Source of the DNA: Costus lasius
Taxonomy: Eukaryota; Streptophyta; Magnoliopsida; Zingiberales; Costaceae
Reading direction: 5' to 3'
DNA: 64,000 nt
NCBI GenBank assembly: GCA_027563935.2
Contig: CM050450.1
Location: forward strand, 28,693,439 to 28,757,438
Below, piece after piece: positions 21,526 through 33,800 of the stretch; positions within the stretch are counted from its first letter, which is position 1, and each line of letters starts with the position of its first letter. The notes below the pieces were generated by a model. That model was not told the origin of the DNA. It ran no database searches and saw only the letters and a program-made list of their open reading frames with translations. The translations under genes and the position numbers were made by a program.

Positions 21526-22197
21526 TCTACAGAGCTATACTTTCTATGGGCCATGTTGAGAGGTTTCAGAGTTAGCACTTTATTTTTCCTGATGAAGTAG
21601 ATCCAGAAAGTCGCTATAGCTCAGAGAGGAGTCCTTGTTATGGGAGGCATGGTTACCAATATTGCCCTTGCCCTCGGTATTGACCCTTCATGGTTGGATG
21701 AGGTAAAGTGTAACCCTAGATTAGACATGGACGCGCACGTTGCCATTAAGATGATTACGAGACTTGGTAGCTCATGCCATCTTATGTTCAGGCACACAGA
21801 CGTTACTATGAGGCTGCCGAACATTAACCGCACTACGGTTCGTGTTCAACAGAATTGGATCGTGGATCCCACACGTGGGGGAGGTCCTAGAGAGGCAGCT
21901 TCACCTCCATCACCGCCGAGATCTACAGAGCACATTCCTCCAGTCGATCCATCAGCCGCTGATCGGCCATCTTCATCTGCCAGACCGACCATTTCAGCAC
22001 GATCAGATCCTTCATTAGAGCAGATGCGAGCGGAGTAGAGGAGGATGCGCAACGACATATCGCGACTTGAGCAGGGACAGTCGAGGGCACTCGACTCTTT
22101 ACGCGCGATAGAGGAGTTATTACGACGTGATCTCCCATCATCATCGACTAAACGTACCAGAGACGAGGAGGACTCCGAGCACACAGAGACTGATTGA
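21526..22197 (+). pseudogene. Athila-2 ATHILA ORF/env-like fragment
   Basis: The phase starting at the junction reads ELYFLWAMLRGFRVSTLFFL, then a stop at about 21598-21600. It continues with MGGMVTNIALALGIDPSWLD and, after a proline/serine-rich part near 21890-22010, an acidic C terminus ending EDSEHTETD at 22196. This layout resembles the extra frame that many Athila elements carry next to gag-pol (ATHILA ORF-1 or env-like); I recognise the type but not a function. A second in-frame stop (TAG at 22036-22038) interrupts it. Confidence 0.45.
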
Positions 22198-23500
22198 TTG
22201 ATTTTGTGAGTATTGTGTTTCATTTTTACGCACTTTGCAGCTATGTTTCAATTTTAAGCATGTGATCTCACAATTATCTCATCCATGCACAGGATCTAGT
22301 AGACTCGTTGCCGATGCGACCACACATAGCTCTTTTATGATTCATTTGTGTGTGTGCGTTGTATTGGGATATTATGTGATTCATTTGGATATTTGACATT
22401 TGACTTGGCATTGTATATATTAGATGGTATTTGACCTCTAGGATGCTGAACATGATATGGTTGTGATGGTTTTACGTACATTTGGTATTCATTGCATGTC
22501 TGATGAGTTCTATGATGATTTTGGATATTCTGTTGATGAGGTTATGCATTTGAGAGCTATTCTAATACATATGCGTGATATTTAGAATGAATAGTAACTG
22601 AGTTTAGAAAACTGTGATTTGATTGATAAAACTAGGTGGTATTTGATATCTGAAGGATGATTACCATGTATAAATTGAATATCTTGGATGTGGTATATTT
22701 TGCGGATTTTTCTGAGTTGTGTTTCTTATTTTTTATATAACTGTACAGGGTCTCGTTAACAAATACAAAGGGAACTCTTGCAAAAAATTTTATGAAATTC
22801 TTCATTGATTTAATATTTCCACACATGCAACAATTTAAGTCTAGAGTGTCCCTTCATGATTTGCTTTTTCCTTCAAAAGCTTTAAAGATATGAATTTTGA
22901 ATGTTTATGATTGTTAAGGAATAATCAAACTTGTTTTATCCTTAATTCTAGACTTAGGAAACATCTTGAGTGATTGATTTGATGACTTAGGGAATTTTTG
23001 AAATTTCCTATAGACTTAAATTGTTGAGTGAATTCAATTTTGGTATTGATAAAATGCATATGTGAATTGTTATATGTTCATATGACACATGCATGGTATC
23101 TTTATACTTAAAGTTTAATTTATCTATTTCTGCTTGATGGGAATTTTTTATGAATAGAATTTGGTGATATTTCTTTAAACTGAGATTTGCTCCAACTCCT
23201 CTAGTTGAGAAATCTTAAGTCATGAGTTAAATTATACCATCGTTTGGTATACTTTAAATCTGTTGTGATCAAGTAACAGAGGGAGAACTTTTAAACAAAT
23301 ATCTATCCCTCTTGTAGAAAGATCAACAACGATTTAAATACCATGCCACTGACCGGCTTCCTCCAGAAAAAAAAAGAAAAGACTCCTCTACTTGGCACTG
23401 TTAAATCTAATAGTGGTACCTAAGACATGAGTTGAAGTCTAATAAAAAAATATAAAAAAAGAGAGAGAGAAAAAAAATGGAGAAAAAGAGAAAGCTGTAG
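22198..23500 (+). other. Athila-2 AT-rich 3' spacer
   Basis: No coding frame or RNA gene is seen. Near its end, 23385-23440 (CTTGGCACTGT... AGTGGTACC) resembles the reverse complement of 11767-11826 in Athila-1. A purine-rich run at about 23455-23500 would serve as the polypurine tract before the LTR. Confidence 0.6.
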
Positions 23501-24507
23501 GTCAACAACGATTTTTCACTTGTTTCTGCACCGATTCGAACCAGATTTGAACCAAACTTCGCAGAACCGTTCCTTGATGAGTTCTAAACTGGTCCAACTA
23601 TAAAAGATCAGATTTTTGGAGGGTTCGAGAGCTTGAAAGCGGACGAACATGAGGGGCGGCGGTGACAAGGGCGATGACTTGATTTCGAAGCATATTCCGG
23701 CGAGATTTCACATGAATTCGACGATTGATCCTTCAATCCTCATCTCCAGACTGAGGAGGAAATGGTTTCATCATCCATTTTGTCATTTCTTTGCGATTCT
23801 TATGAGATCTTTCTTGTTCATCAAAAACATGTATTCTCTTGACAACATGAGCGAGTAGATATCTTTTCGAGATTGATTGGGCGTAACCCACTGATTTACA
23901 TGGATTGATTTATTCTTTTAGTCTTTTAATATAATTTTATCTTCCTGATTTGATTGAAATTGCATGTATCCCGTGATTTACCCTGGCCAAGTAAATTTAT
24001 GTCTTAGACGTTGCGAGAAGGACCAAGAGGTGAATCGCTAACGCCCAATCTATTTCGATTAAACCTACGAATCCGATCATGAGAGTAGTTCGGATTCGTT
24101 TGAAGAAATTAATCTACTTTTCACAGAACTTAAGGGATCTAGTTAGGTTAACTGTCATGAGAGTAGGGGGTTAATCTAATTAGATACCGTATCATGCTCC
24201 GGGAAGAAGTGATATGTACCTTAGGAAAAGTACCTTTCACAATAAATAAATTTATTTGCTGAGTTATTTTTTTACATGATTTATGTTAATCAGTGTGGTG
24301 AACCCATGAATTCCCGATGCTTTAGAATTCAAGTCCCTTAAAAGCTGTTTCTGAGTTTATGTCGTGCTAAGAAGTTAGAACAACCAAATATTGATTCCGC
24401 CTAAATTCAAACATATGAAGAAGTCAATACTTAGCAACGTAGTCCTCATTGGGAACGATATCTTTTTATTACTTCGATAAATCCGTGCACTTGCGGATCG
24501 CTATCAC
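23500..24507 (+). repeat. Athila-2 3' LTR (start approximate)
   Basis: The right end reads TCCGTGCACTTGCGGATCGC, closely like the minus-strand end of the Athila-1 LTR at 17522. It carries a TATA box at 23599-23606. The left edge is set only by the purine run before it. The short ATG frame at 23649-23858 lies downstream of the TATA box and is not a recognisable protein. Confidence 0.6.
23599..23606 (+). promoter_or_regulatory. TATA box of Athila-2 LTR
   Basis: TATAAAAG, about 50 bp before the first ATG of the LTR transcript region. Confidence 0.5.
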
Positions 24508-24775
24508 GACCCCGTTGACGCCTTAATTAATACGTGCTGTGCTTAAAATGTGCTAAGAGGTTAGTGAGCAATTTGTTAGTTCTGAGTGCCGTTGTTTTCC
24601 CTTCGCATCGGTGTTGCCCCAAAACATATTTGCCGCCATTTTCATCGTGTTTTCTTGCTGCACTTTCTGGGCGTTTTCACTTCCTCGTCTCAAGACCCTC
24701 TCCCGTTTTCCTATGCATTGTGTAACACCGTAGATTATGACATTAAGGACCAACCAACCTATTGTAGCTGCATCA
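24508..24775 (+). repeat. Gypsy LTR 3' fragment
   Basis: Matches 20275-20542 and ends at the same AGCTGCATCA. Its left side is cut at the Athila-2 LTR edge. It may be the other LTR of the Gypsy element whose RT lies at 20543-21525, with Athila-2 inserted between. Confidence 0.6.
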
Positions 24776-25691
24776 CAAGGTCATCGGAAATCACTTGCTG
24801 GAGGTGGAGAAAGGTCGGAGGGGAAGATTCGTTCCCTGAAGTGGATAGAATCGATGGAAGATCATGTTTAACGAGCGTGAGCGTGAACTCTAGTTTCACC
24901 TGTTAAGTTCAAAAACGCAGCTTTCACGCCCCGTGAGTCATTCACGACTGCGGCAATGAATGTTTCTGTGACTTCTGTCCTTTACACAAATGAAACTCAC
25001 GACCGTGACCATAAAAGTTTCTGTGAACTTTGGCCTTCTCACATTTCCTTCAGACGCAGCATTCATGGCCCATGAGTGACTCACGGCCACACCCGTGAAT
25101 GTACTGTTTAACGCATATTCTTCAAGTAAAAATTTTCTAAAAATTCTTGTATATAAAACAACTTATTAAAAGATTTTTCATCAATAAAAAATTCATCAAA
25201 ACATGCTGCAAAAATTTCTAAAATGCTAAAAAATAAAAAACTAAAACTAAGAATCATAAAAGTCAAAAATTTGGGTTGCCTACCAAAAAGCACTTTTTTA
25301 AGATCATTAGCTTGACCATAGCTTCATGTCATGGCGGTGTTGGTGAATCAGTGGAATAGTAGAGAGCATATAATCTTCTGCTTTTCCTCTATCTCAAGAG
25401 TGTGGCCACCAAAGTATATATGCAGTGAAATAGGTAGATCAATGTTATAGTGGTCATTACACGCATACAAAATAAAAATTAAAGTTATGCAAAGAATATC
25501 CAATAATTTTTCTGCATTTATCCAAGAGTAATATCATGCGTTCTTCCTTTATATTTATATCAGCAATTGAAAGAAGATTAGAATTAAGATCAAAAAATTC
25601 ATACCTTGGATTAATCAAGAAGTATTCAAATTTTATTTTGGGTTTTTCATTTACCTCAATGTCATTGTGATCAAGAATCTCATGTGTTATC
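24776..25691 (-). mobile_element. Athila-3: internally deleted Athila remnant
   Basis: On the minus strand, 25560-25690 resembles the protease-RT linker of Athila-1 near 15290-15370. Bases 25270-25315 (GGGTTGCCTACCAAAAAGCA) match the pol end at about 12410-12460. RT, RNase H and integrase are therefore deleted between them. The left part, 24776-25110, is LTR-like with palindromes. Copia-B inserted at 25691/25692. Confidence 0.6.
24924..25098. repeat. Palindrome array in Athila-3 LTR
   Basis: Inverted pairs TCACG/CGTGA at 24924-24936 and 24997-25008, TCATG/CATGA at 25063-25075 and TCACGG/CCGTGA at 25081-25098. The first three are 73 and 66 bp apart, close to the 72-bp period of Athila-1, but with a different core. 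Confidence 0.65.
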
Positions 25692-25741
25692 CGTTGGTGT
25701 ATATGCCCTAGGACCTAGTTTTGGTCCATCTTTGTACTACT

Positions 25742-25750
<9 letters not shown>

Positions 25751-25815
<65 letters not shown>
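25751..25815. repeat. (TA)n microsatellite
   Basis: An uninterrupted run of about 32 TA units, 60 bp inside the Copia-B LTR. Confidence 0.98.
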
Positions 25816-25817
<2 letters not shown>

Positions 25818-27321
25818 CTGGCATTGTCATTAACATTGTTTGTTTACATTTGTGATTATGTACTTACATGATAACATGATAATGTCCCTGGAGACAGATT
25901 GGATCTGTGTTCAAATGATTATCCCCAGTTGATGTACCTGAGTGAATATAGGACAGCTCAAGTACTTGTGAGACTGGTATATGGGCTGGTTAGGCACAAG
26001 GTGCTAACGCATACATATAGGTATATCAGTGGTGGATATACTGGATAGACCTGCTGTAAGGCAATGATTTGGTGTCATGAGTTATCCTCACAAGTGACAG
26101 GAGATGTATTGATCCCTTGACTTGAGGTCATTGACCATTCTATATGGTTAGGGATATGCTTTGATACAACTTAACACCTCGCCGTAGTTGGGAGGTAATA
26201 ACGGTTGTCATTGAGCATGTCACGACCCATATGAGAAGGTCAATGGACAGACAGAGGATTTGCCCCTTCCTGAGGGAAACTTGATATCCATGGAGCTCCT
26301 CTATTGTTCTATGACTGAAACTGTATGGCTATACCTAGGTGAGAACCTGATTTAGTCATAACCATGTGATTGGTTGAAAACAAGTAGTGACACACTTGTC
26401 CAATCGAATATCAGTTCGGCAAAGAGACTGTAATGCATCTGTACTTAGTCGCGATGATGGGGATGTCGATGTCGATATCCATTCTGATGAGTTGGGTAGC
26501 AGCGATGCACTGCAAGGTACCACTCACTACTTGTGGTGACCTTAGGTCAGCACTGCCAACGTTAAATGAACCTATAGGGTCGCACACTTTGATACTCGAA
26601 TTTTCATATTGATCGGGTAGCCTTTAGATCGAGTTATTGGATAACTCAGATTTAATTGGGAGATTTCATCAGCGTCAATGGGCCTGATGAGATGGAAGAA
26701 ACTTATTGGGGCCGACTTCCATTTTTGGCATATTGACCAAATTAACCATGGTTAGCCTCATTTGACCTTGGGTTACATTGGATTGGATCCAATGGTTTAG
26801 TTTACATGCATAATGGGCTTTGGGCTAGGCCCATTGCTTAATTGGGCTCACTAATAAGTTGTCATGAAGAGATTAGAGGCTTAAAGGGTATAATGGGAAG
26901 AGAAATATCTCAAGCGCACATGAAAATCATAGTTGGACTAGGATTTGCGCATATCACACATATGGCACCTTCAAGTGATCAAATTTGATTAGGATTTGAT
27001 CTAATCACTTGAGATATTGATTGAGATTTAATTGGGCGCAAGTGGGGCTGATTATTTACATAATTAGAATCCTAATTGGATTAGGATTTGCGCCCATACC
27101 CTGTTATGAAAACTTCTATCATGCATTTACTTGATGTTTGTGCTTGGATGAGAAGTGTGCCTCTTTTGGAATGTGTTGGGTGCATGATTCATTGGCTGAT
27201 TAAGGCAATGCATTGGCACATATTGAATTGAGGATTTCATCAATTTAATTGATTAAATAAACTCCTTAATTCGTGCCAAATCGTCAACACTTACCAAAGG
27301 ATCCTAACCACCTCTAAGTCC

Positions 27322-27329
27322 TATAAAAG
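27322..27329 (+). promoter_or_regulatory. TATA box of Copia-B LTR
   Basis: TATAAAAG in the 3' quarter of the LTR; transcription would start about 30 bp downstream, leaving roughly 500 bp of R-U5. Confidence 0.6.
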
Positions 27330-27853
27330 AACCACCTTGCTGCCCCTCTTGAGTGACTTATTCCTTGGAGGCGTGAAGCACTAGAGGGCGACGACTTGGA
27401 GAACTTAGAAGCTCTTCTTCTTCCATCAAGGGCACAAGCATTCTTCTTCTCCTTCCTTCTTCTTTCCTTGGCGTAAAGGAACAAGAAAGAAGCTTGTCGC
27501 ATCTTCCTCTTCCCTCTTCTTGGCGCATCCCTTCTTGGAGGTGGCGCAAGTTGATTCGAAGACTCTCCTAAGGCGTGGATCTTCTTCCCGAGGGTAGCAC
27601 CGGGCGAGGAAGAAGAAAGCTCGAGGAATCCATGTGTGCGAGACTACAGCGGGCTAACACTTGGGCTCCTTCCTCGACATCGGCATCGCCTTGCTCTTGG
27701 TATTTTCTATCTCATCGTGTCGACTCCCTCGCTTGACGATCTTCACTCGGTTTTTGGGACTGGCCTGTTTTGGGGATATTATTCCTCTGTGCAATGTATT
27801 TATGTTGTAATGACTCTAAAAAATTGTAAAATATCCCCAGGCTTTCCCAACAG

Positions 27854-27865
27854 TGGTATCAGAGC
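27854..27865 (+). promoter_or_regulatory. Primer-binding site (initiator tRNA-Met), Copia-B
   Basis: TGGTATCAGAGC, one base after the LTR end. Confidence 0.93.
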
Positions 27866-28355
27866 GACTTGCGAGCCTCGAACAATGTACTTTCATGCTT
27901 TTCCATGCTCACATGCCATGTTTCAATTTTCACAAATTGCATGTTCACATGGCGCATGATTTTTCTAAGTAGGAAAAATTATAGTTTCTTATTCCTATCC
28001 TCTTCGTCAATTTCTTTTGGATTTTTGGGTTATTTTTCTTGATTGATTTAGGATCAAAGGCACACATAGTTTTGTCAAGTAGGACGGGCATTGTGTCTTC
28101 GGACTAGCCGAGTCTCTTGATCTGACAAAATTGCCAGCCGAAAGGATCTATAAAATTGTCATGAAAAATTTATCGCAAATAACCAAAAGATTTATGATAA
28201 GAAGATGAGGAAAAGAGACTTGTTTTATGAAAAAGTAAAATTTTAGATTTTATGTTTTTCATGAGCATGTAGAATTGCATGAATAAATACCTTGTTTGTG
28301 CATGATTTTGTGGTCATGAGTCAAGCCCCTTAGCATGCCTGTGTTGTATCCTTGC

Positions 28356-28371
28356 GTGGCCTGCGTGCCAC
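28356..28371 (+). promoter_or_regulatory. CTGCGT-loop hairpin in Copia-B leader
   Basis: Stem GTGGC/GCCAC around loop CTGCGT, the same loop as the first hairpin of the Copia-1 cassette but on a longer stem. Confidence 0.55.
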
Positions 28372-28997
28372 TTTTCTTTTTGCTTTTAATTTAGAAGAAG
28401 ATTAGGGTGGCGCATCTACTTGGAGCATGGTGCATGTATGAGGCTTGCACACTTTGCAAAGGTCACGCAACAAGCTTCAAAGGTGGCGCATCCTTGCATG
28501 GGGGCGCAAGTTAGGGTTTGGCCGAGCCTTGTGCTTGTGTGCTATCCCTCTTGTGGCTTGCTAGATGGCGCACCTCCCTTGGAGGAAGTCCATGGCATTG
28601 GCTGAGCCTTGGGGTTGTACCACGAGGGTTTGAGAGCTAAACCATGAGAGAAGGACCTTGGAGCCAACCTTGAAGATCGAGCTAGAGGTCTTCTAGGCTA
28701 GGTCTAGTCTTAGGGGCTTGAATCCTAGGTCAAGAATTGAACCTCCTTCTTAGCATGGGTTGGTTCAATGTCTTGAATGGGCTATGATCACATCATCCTT
28801 TTATCGCTTTTATTATCTACTAAAGCATGCCTGTGATGTTTTATCGTTATGTTATCACTATAGGATTGCATGCCTGTATTGTTAGACATAAGATAAAACT
28901 GATGAGACCTCAAAAACCCTCATTAAAATATCATGTCTAGTAGCTTTCTAACGCGTAGCCCTCAGTAAGCTATCAATTAGTGGTGTTGTGAACTATT

Positions 28998-29013
28998 TTC
29001 CACCCTCGTGGGA
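28998..29013 (+). promoter_or_regulatory. CCCTCG-loop hairpin in Copia-B leader
   Basis: Stem TTCCA/TGGGA (one T-G wobble) around CCCTCG. Two more with the same loop follow after Copia-3, at 38404-38438 and 38527-38541. Confidence 0.5.
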
Positions 29014-29156
29014 TACACCCACTTATCTTTAGAAAGTGCATAGTGGCAATAGTTTCCCAGTCCAGTTTTAACCCGGACGTGCCTTCGCAAGGAAACTCGT
29101 TGGCCCTAGGCATAACGGTTAGGAATGGACTTGGTTAGATTTTCATATGTGCTGGG

Positions 29157-30876
29157 TGAAGGAACCCCTAAAGCTAGGGGAGTCGAAACCCTAAACATGC
29201 GCATCTAACAAGCATGGGCGGAAACAAGGGTTTCTAGGATCGCATATTAGAACCATATGATCAACTTTAGGATATGAGAGATCATACCATAGCCATGAAA
29301 GGGATGGCAACTTGGAAGCAAAGAATCAATTGAATCTTCTCCAAAGGCTGTCGCACACAAGAGGAAGAAGGCCTACTCCTTTGGCGCGACTTGTGCTAGC
29401 AAGGCTCCAAAGTTTTCTTCTCGTATGGAAAGGAATGGAAGGATGAAGACTTGCTTGGCCGAACTTTCTCCAAAGTGTTTTTCCACCTTCAGACACCCCT
29501 GTGTCGTCGAGAGGAAGAGGCAAGAAGAGAATCTCTCGAAAACGAAGTGGAGACGTTTTCATCAAACGTGGAGACGTTTTCATCAAACGTGGAGACGTTT
29601 TTCCAAGATGGAAAAACCGACTTCTAAAAATGGAAAGTCTTTGACTCCATACGTTCATGCGATCATCCTTGCGTTCACTCCAAGTGAACCGATCGCTCCT
29701 CTTTATCCTCTTTGAACCAAGCCACGGTTCAATTGCATTTGGTTCAATGACCAAACCAAATCAGCCCAAGCATGTAGTCCAGATCTAATTAAACCCTAAG
29801 GTTCTAGATCTGACCGTTCATCTCTTGATGCTCTTGATCTCACCGATCTAGCATCAAAACTCTCGATCGAAGCTTACCAATCTCAAGCCCTAATCAATCA
29901 AACATGATCAGACCAGATCTCACCCACAATCAGAGATTCAATCCCTTTAAAACTGAACCCAAATAATTCAGTCCACACGATCTGACTTAAGTAAGCCATA
30001 TCATCAAATTGTGCGACCCTAAGGGTTTCCTTTAAATGTCGGTAACGATAACTTACGTTATCATCAGTGAGGGGTATCTAGCAACACATCACTGTCTCCC
30101 GATATAAAGGAAAGAGTCTTCCAAGACTACACCCAAACCACAGCACAAGTGTGAATCTCCTTCACTAGGCATACATGTTTCCTTTGCCACTGGATGTTCT
30201 TATTGGACAAGCGTGTCAAGCCTGTAGTTCCAATATGATGAGCATGATTAGATCAGATGAATATAGTCATCTGGGTATGGCCATACACTTTCTCAATCAT
30301 CTCATCCAGGGGGCCCCTTTAGAACATCACACTCCAATTAAGGAGACGGCAATCCTCTATCTATCACTAGTGCCCTAACCTGATTCAAGCTCATCATCCA
30401 AGATAGTCTATAATCATTATGTTTCAAATGATATTGAACTACCTCAAAACAATGACAATCATCATTTAGAAAACACAAGTGATCTCAAGTCAGAGGAAAT
30501 GTGCCACTTGTTACATTCAAGGATTATTCAAATTGTGACAACCAATTGAATATCCTAGTAGGGTCTGTCCAGTACATCCAATGTACCCATGAGTCTACAT
30601 CTTATTCCATGCTCGAAGCATCCTATAAGATTAGAACACATATTAGTCTCAATCATATCAAGGTTGTCTCATGTTCACCAAGATATCTCGACTAAGGACA
30701 TATAGCATGCCAGCCTAGCTGAACAGCATTGAGACATTATTCAGAAGAACACTTATTGCAGCAGACAATGTAACAATCTGAATAATAACCATTGCCTTTA
30801 TAAACATAAGAGTTTATACATGATACTATTACAATCCCAAGGCCTCAAACATTAGCCTTAAGGGCATACCCCAACA
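29157..30876 (-). repeat. Copia-3 3' LTR
   Basis: 1720 bp; plus-strand start TGAAGGAACCCC, end GGCATACCCCAACA. A 3-bp gap near 30063 relative to the 5' LTR. Bases 29547-29605 hold a 21-bp unit (core GTGGAGACGTTTTCATC) repeated 2.7 times. Confidence 0.95.
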
Positions 30877-30887
30877 ATCTCCCACTT
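30877..30887 (-). promoter_or_regulatory. Polypurine tract, Copia-3
   Basis: Minus strand AAGTGGGAGAT, directly before the 3' LTR and after the pol stop. Confidence 0.88.
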
Positions 30888-30896
30888 GCACTTAAT

Positions 30897-33800
30897 CTAA
30901 TGGTTGAGAAATATCAAACCCATGTTATTACAGTGCTTCTCATGCTTCTGCTGCGCCAGAGGCTTAGTAAGCGGGTCTGCCAGATTGTCATCTGTATGAA
31001 CCTTGCAGACTTTGATCTCGCCACGATCAATGATCTCCCGGATCAAGTGAAACCGTCTTTGTATGTGCTTGGACTTCTGGTGCGACCGTGGTTCCTTTGC
31101 TTGTGCTATTGCTCCAGTGTTATCACAAAAGATAACCAAAGGATCTGCACTCGAAGGAACAACACCAAGTTCCTGAACGAACTTACGAATCCACACTGCC
31201 TCCTTGGATGCTTCCGAGGCTGCAACATACTCGGCTTCTATTGTGGAATCAGCAACAGTTGACTGTTTGAAACTCTTCCACACCACTGCACCTCCATTCA
31301 AGCTAAAAACATTGCCTGATTGCGATCGGAAATCATCCTGGTCAGACTGGAACGAAGCGTCAGTATATCCTTCAATACTGAGTTCTTCCTGACCACCATA
31401 TATCAAGAACATATCTTTGGTCCTCCGCAGATATTTTAAGATGTTCTTGACTGCAATCCAGTGCGCCATACCTGGATTACCTTGGAACCGACTGGTCACG
31501 CTTAACCCGTAAGCGACGTCTGGGCGAGTACACAACATCGCATACATAATGGACCCAATAGCTGAAGCATAAGGCGTATTGTCCATTTCATCTTTCTCAG
31601 TCTGTGTTTGTGGACACTGACTCTTCGAAAGATTTAGACCATGTCTGACTGGAAGATATCCTCTTTTAGAATTCTCTAAATGGAATCTCTCCAGGACCTT
31701 ATCGATGTAAGTACTCTGGCACAGCCCGAGAAGCCTCTTAGATCTATCCCTGTAGATCTTCACACCTAATACATAGGCTGCTTCTCCTAGATCTTTCATC
31801 TGGAAACATTTCCTTAACCATGCCTTAACCGCATGCATTTCAGGAATGTCATTTCCAATGATCAAGATGTCATCGACGTAGAGGACTAGGAAAGTAATCA
31901 CGCTCCCACTAAACCTCTTATATACACACGGGTCATCTTCGTTCTTGATGAAACCAAATTCACTGACTGATTCATCAAAACGAATATTCCAGCTTCTTGA
32001 TGCTTGTTTAAGTCCATAAATAGACTTCTTTAATTTGCATATTTTATGACGATCTGATGGATTAGTGAAACCTTCTGGTTGTGTCATATACACATCCTCA
32101 TCCAGATTTCCATTAAGGAAAGCTGTCTTCACATCCATTTGCCAGATCTCATAATCGTAATATGCAACTATCGCGAAGAGAATCCGAATAGACTTAAACA
32201 TGGCTACAGGTGAGAAAGTTTCATCATAATCTATCCCGTAGATTTGTTTGAAACCTTTCGCAACTAGCCTGCCTTTATAGGTAACCACGTTACCATCCAT
32301 GTCAATCTTCTTCTTGAAGATCCATTTACAGCCTATAGGGATTACTCCCGGAGGCGGATCAACCAAATCCCATACTTGGTTATCTGACATGGAGTCCATC
32401 TCGGCGCGCATAGCTTCAAGCCATCTCGCTGAGTCCGGTCCACTGACCGCATCCGCATAAGTGAGGGGTTCATCATGATCAATGATGTAGACTCCGTCAT
32501 AGCGCTCAGGCTGTCGACGGATCCTTCCCGTCTTCGCGGTTCCCGTGATATCTGAGCCTCAGGTTGTTCAATAACCTGATTCACCAGCTCAGGCTCATCC
32601 AACTGTGCTTGACTACTTTGTCCTTCCTCTGGATTCTCATCCAGCTTTATTTCTCTCCCACTGGCCTCTTGCAGAAGAAACTCCTTCTCAAGAAATATGG
32701 CCGTCCGAGCAACAAATACCTTGTTCTCTTTGGGATCGTAGAAATAATAACCCTTAGTTTCCTTAGGGTAACCGACAAAGATACATTTCTCAGATCTGCT
32801 CTCTAGTTTCCCAGAGGCGAGCTTTTTGACATAAGCCTCGCAGCCCCAGATCCTGATAAATGTCAAGCTCAGCTGTTTCCCATACCATAACTCATATGGC
32901 GTCTTTGAAACTGCCTTGGATGGCACTCGGTTTAGTACCTTTGCAGCTGTTTCCAGTGCAAAACCCCAAAAGGAGTAAGGTAGAGTAACCTGACACATCA
33001 TAGAACGAACCATATCAAGTAATGTTCTATTTCTCCTCTCGGACACACCATTCCATTGCGGTGTTCCTGGCGGAGTGAGCTGTGAGATAATCCCACACTC
33101 CTTCAGATAGTCAGTAAACTCTCGACTTAGGTATTCTCCACCTCGATCAGAACGAAGTGCCTTGATATGTCGGCCTAGCTGATTTTGTACTTCATTCTTG
33201 AACTCTTTGAACTTGTCAAAAGATTCACTTTTATGTCTCATAAGATAGACATACCCATACCTACTGAAATCATCAGTAAAGGTTATGAAGTACTGATAGC
33301 CACCTCTGGCATGTTTACTAAATGGCCCACACACATCACTGTGTATAAGGTCAAGTAAACCTGAAGCCCTTTGACCTTTGTTAGGAAAAGGTGACTTCGT
33401 CATTTTACCCATTAAACAAGCCTTGCATGTATCAATCTCCACATAGGAGAATGATCCCAGCAGTCCATGATCATGCAACCGCTTAATGCGCTTCTTGTTA
33501 ATATGGCCTAAACGACTATGCCATAGCAAGGTGCTGTCATCAGCATACTTGGCTTTCTTAATATCAATATTGTGTATAGAACATTCCATGTCCAACATGA
33601 ATAACCCATTGTTAATTGAACCAGTAGCATAAACAATATTATCTAAAGAAAGAACACACTTTGAAATATTGCATTCAAAGGAAAATCCCTTCCTGACAAG
33701 AGCAGGAATGGAGATAATATTTTTAGTAATGCTGGGAACAAAGTAACAATTGTTCAGTTCTAATACAAGCCCAGATGGCAAAGAGATGAAATAGTCTCCT

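Larger units (their letters stand above)
25692..27852 (+). repeat. Copia-B 5' LTR
   Basis: A 2161-bp LTR. It starts CGTTGGTGTATATGCCC, where family members start TGTTGG, so one terminal base seems mutated. It ends CTTTCCCAACA before the primer site. It contains a (TA)n run and a TATA box. Bases 27358-27620 are rich in GAAGAA/CTTCTT; no protein is recognised. Confidence 0.85.
27853..29156 (+). other. Copia-B leader, first part
   Basis: Untranslated leader up to the Copia-3 insertion site. It holds a hairpin with loop CTGCGT at 28356-28371 and one with loop CCCTCG at 28998-29013. No coding frame is credible. Confidence 0.8.

Noticed and set aside
23649..23858. 69-residue frame after a TATA box
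   Set aside because: It is within the Athila-2 LTR transcript region, with no protein similarity that I recognise.
27314..27549. Lysine/arginine/glutamate-rich frames
   Set aside because: They arise from a GAAGAA/CTTCTT-rich part of the Copia-B LTR; simple composition, not a gene.
29326..29754. 142-residue minus frame, repeated at 36805-37233
   Set aside because: It is inside the Copia-3 LTRs; its repetitive part just reflects the 21-bp DNA repeat, and the opposite strand is equally open there.
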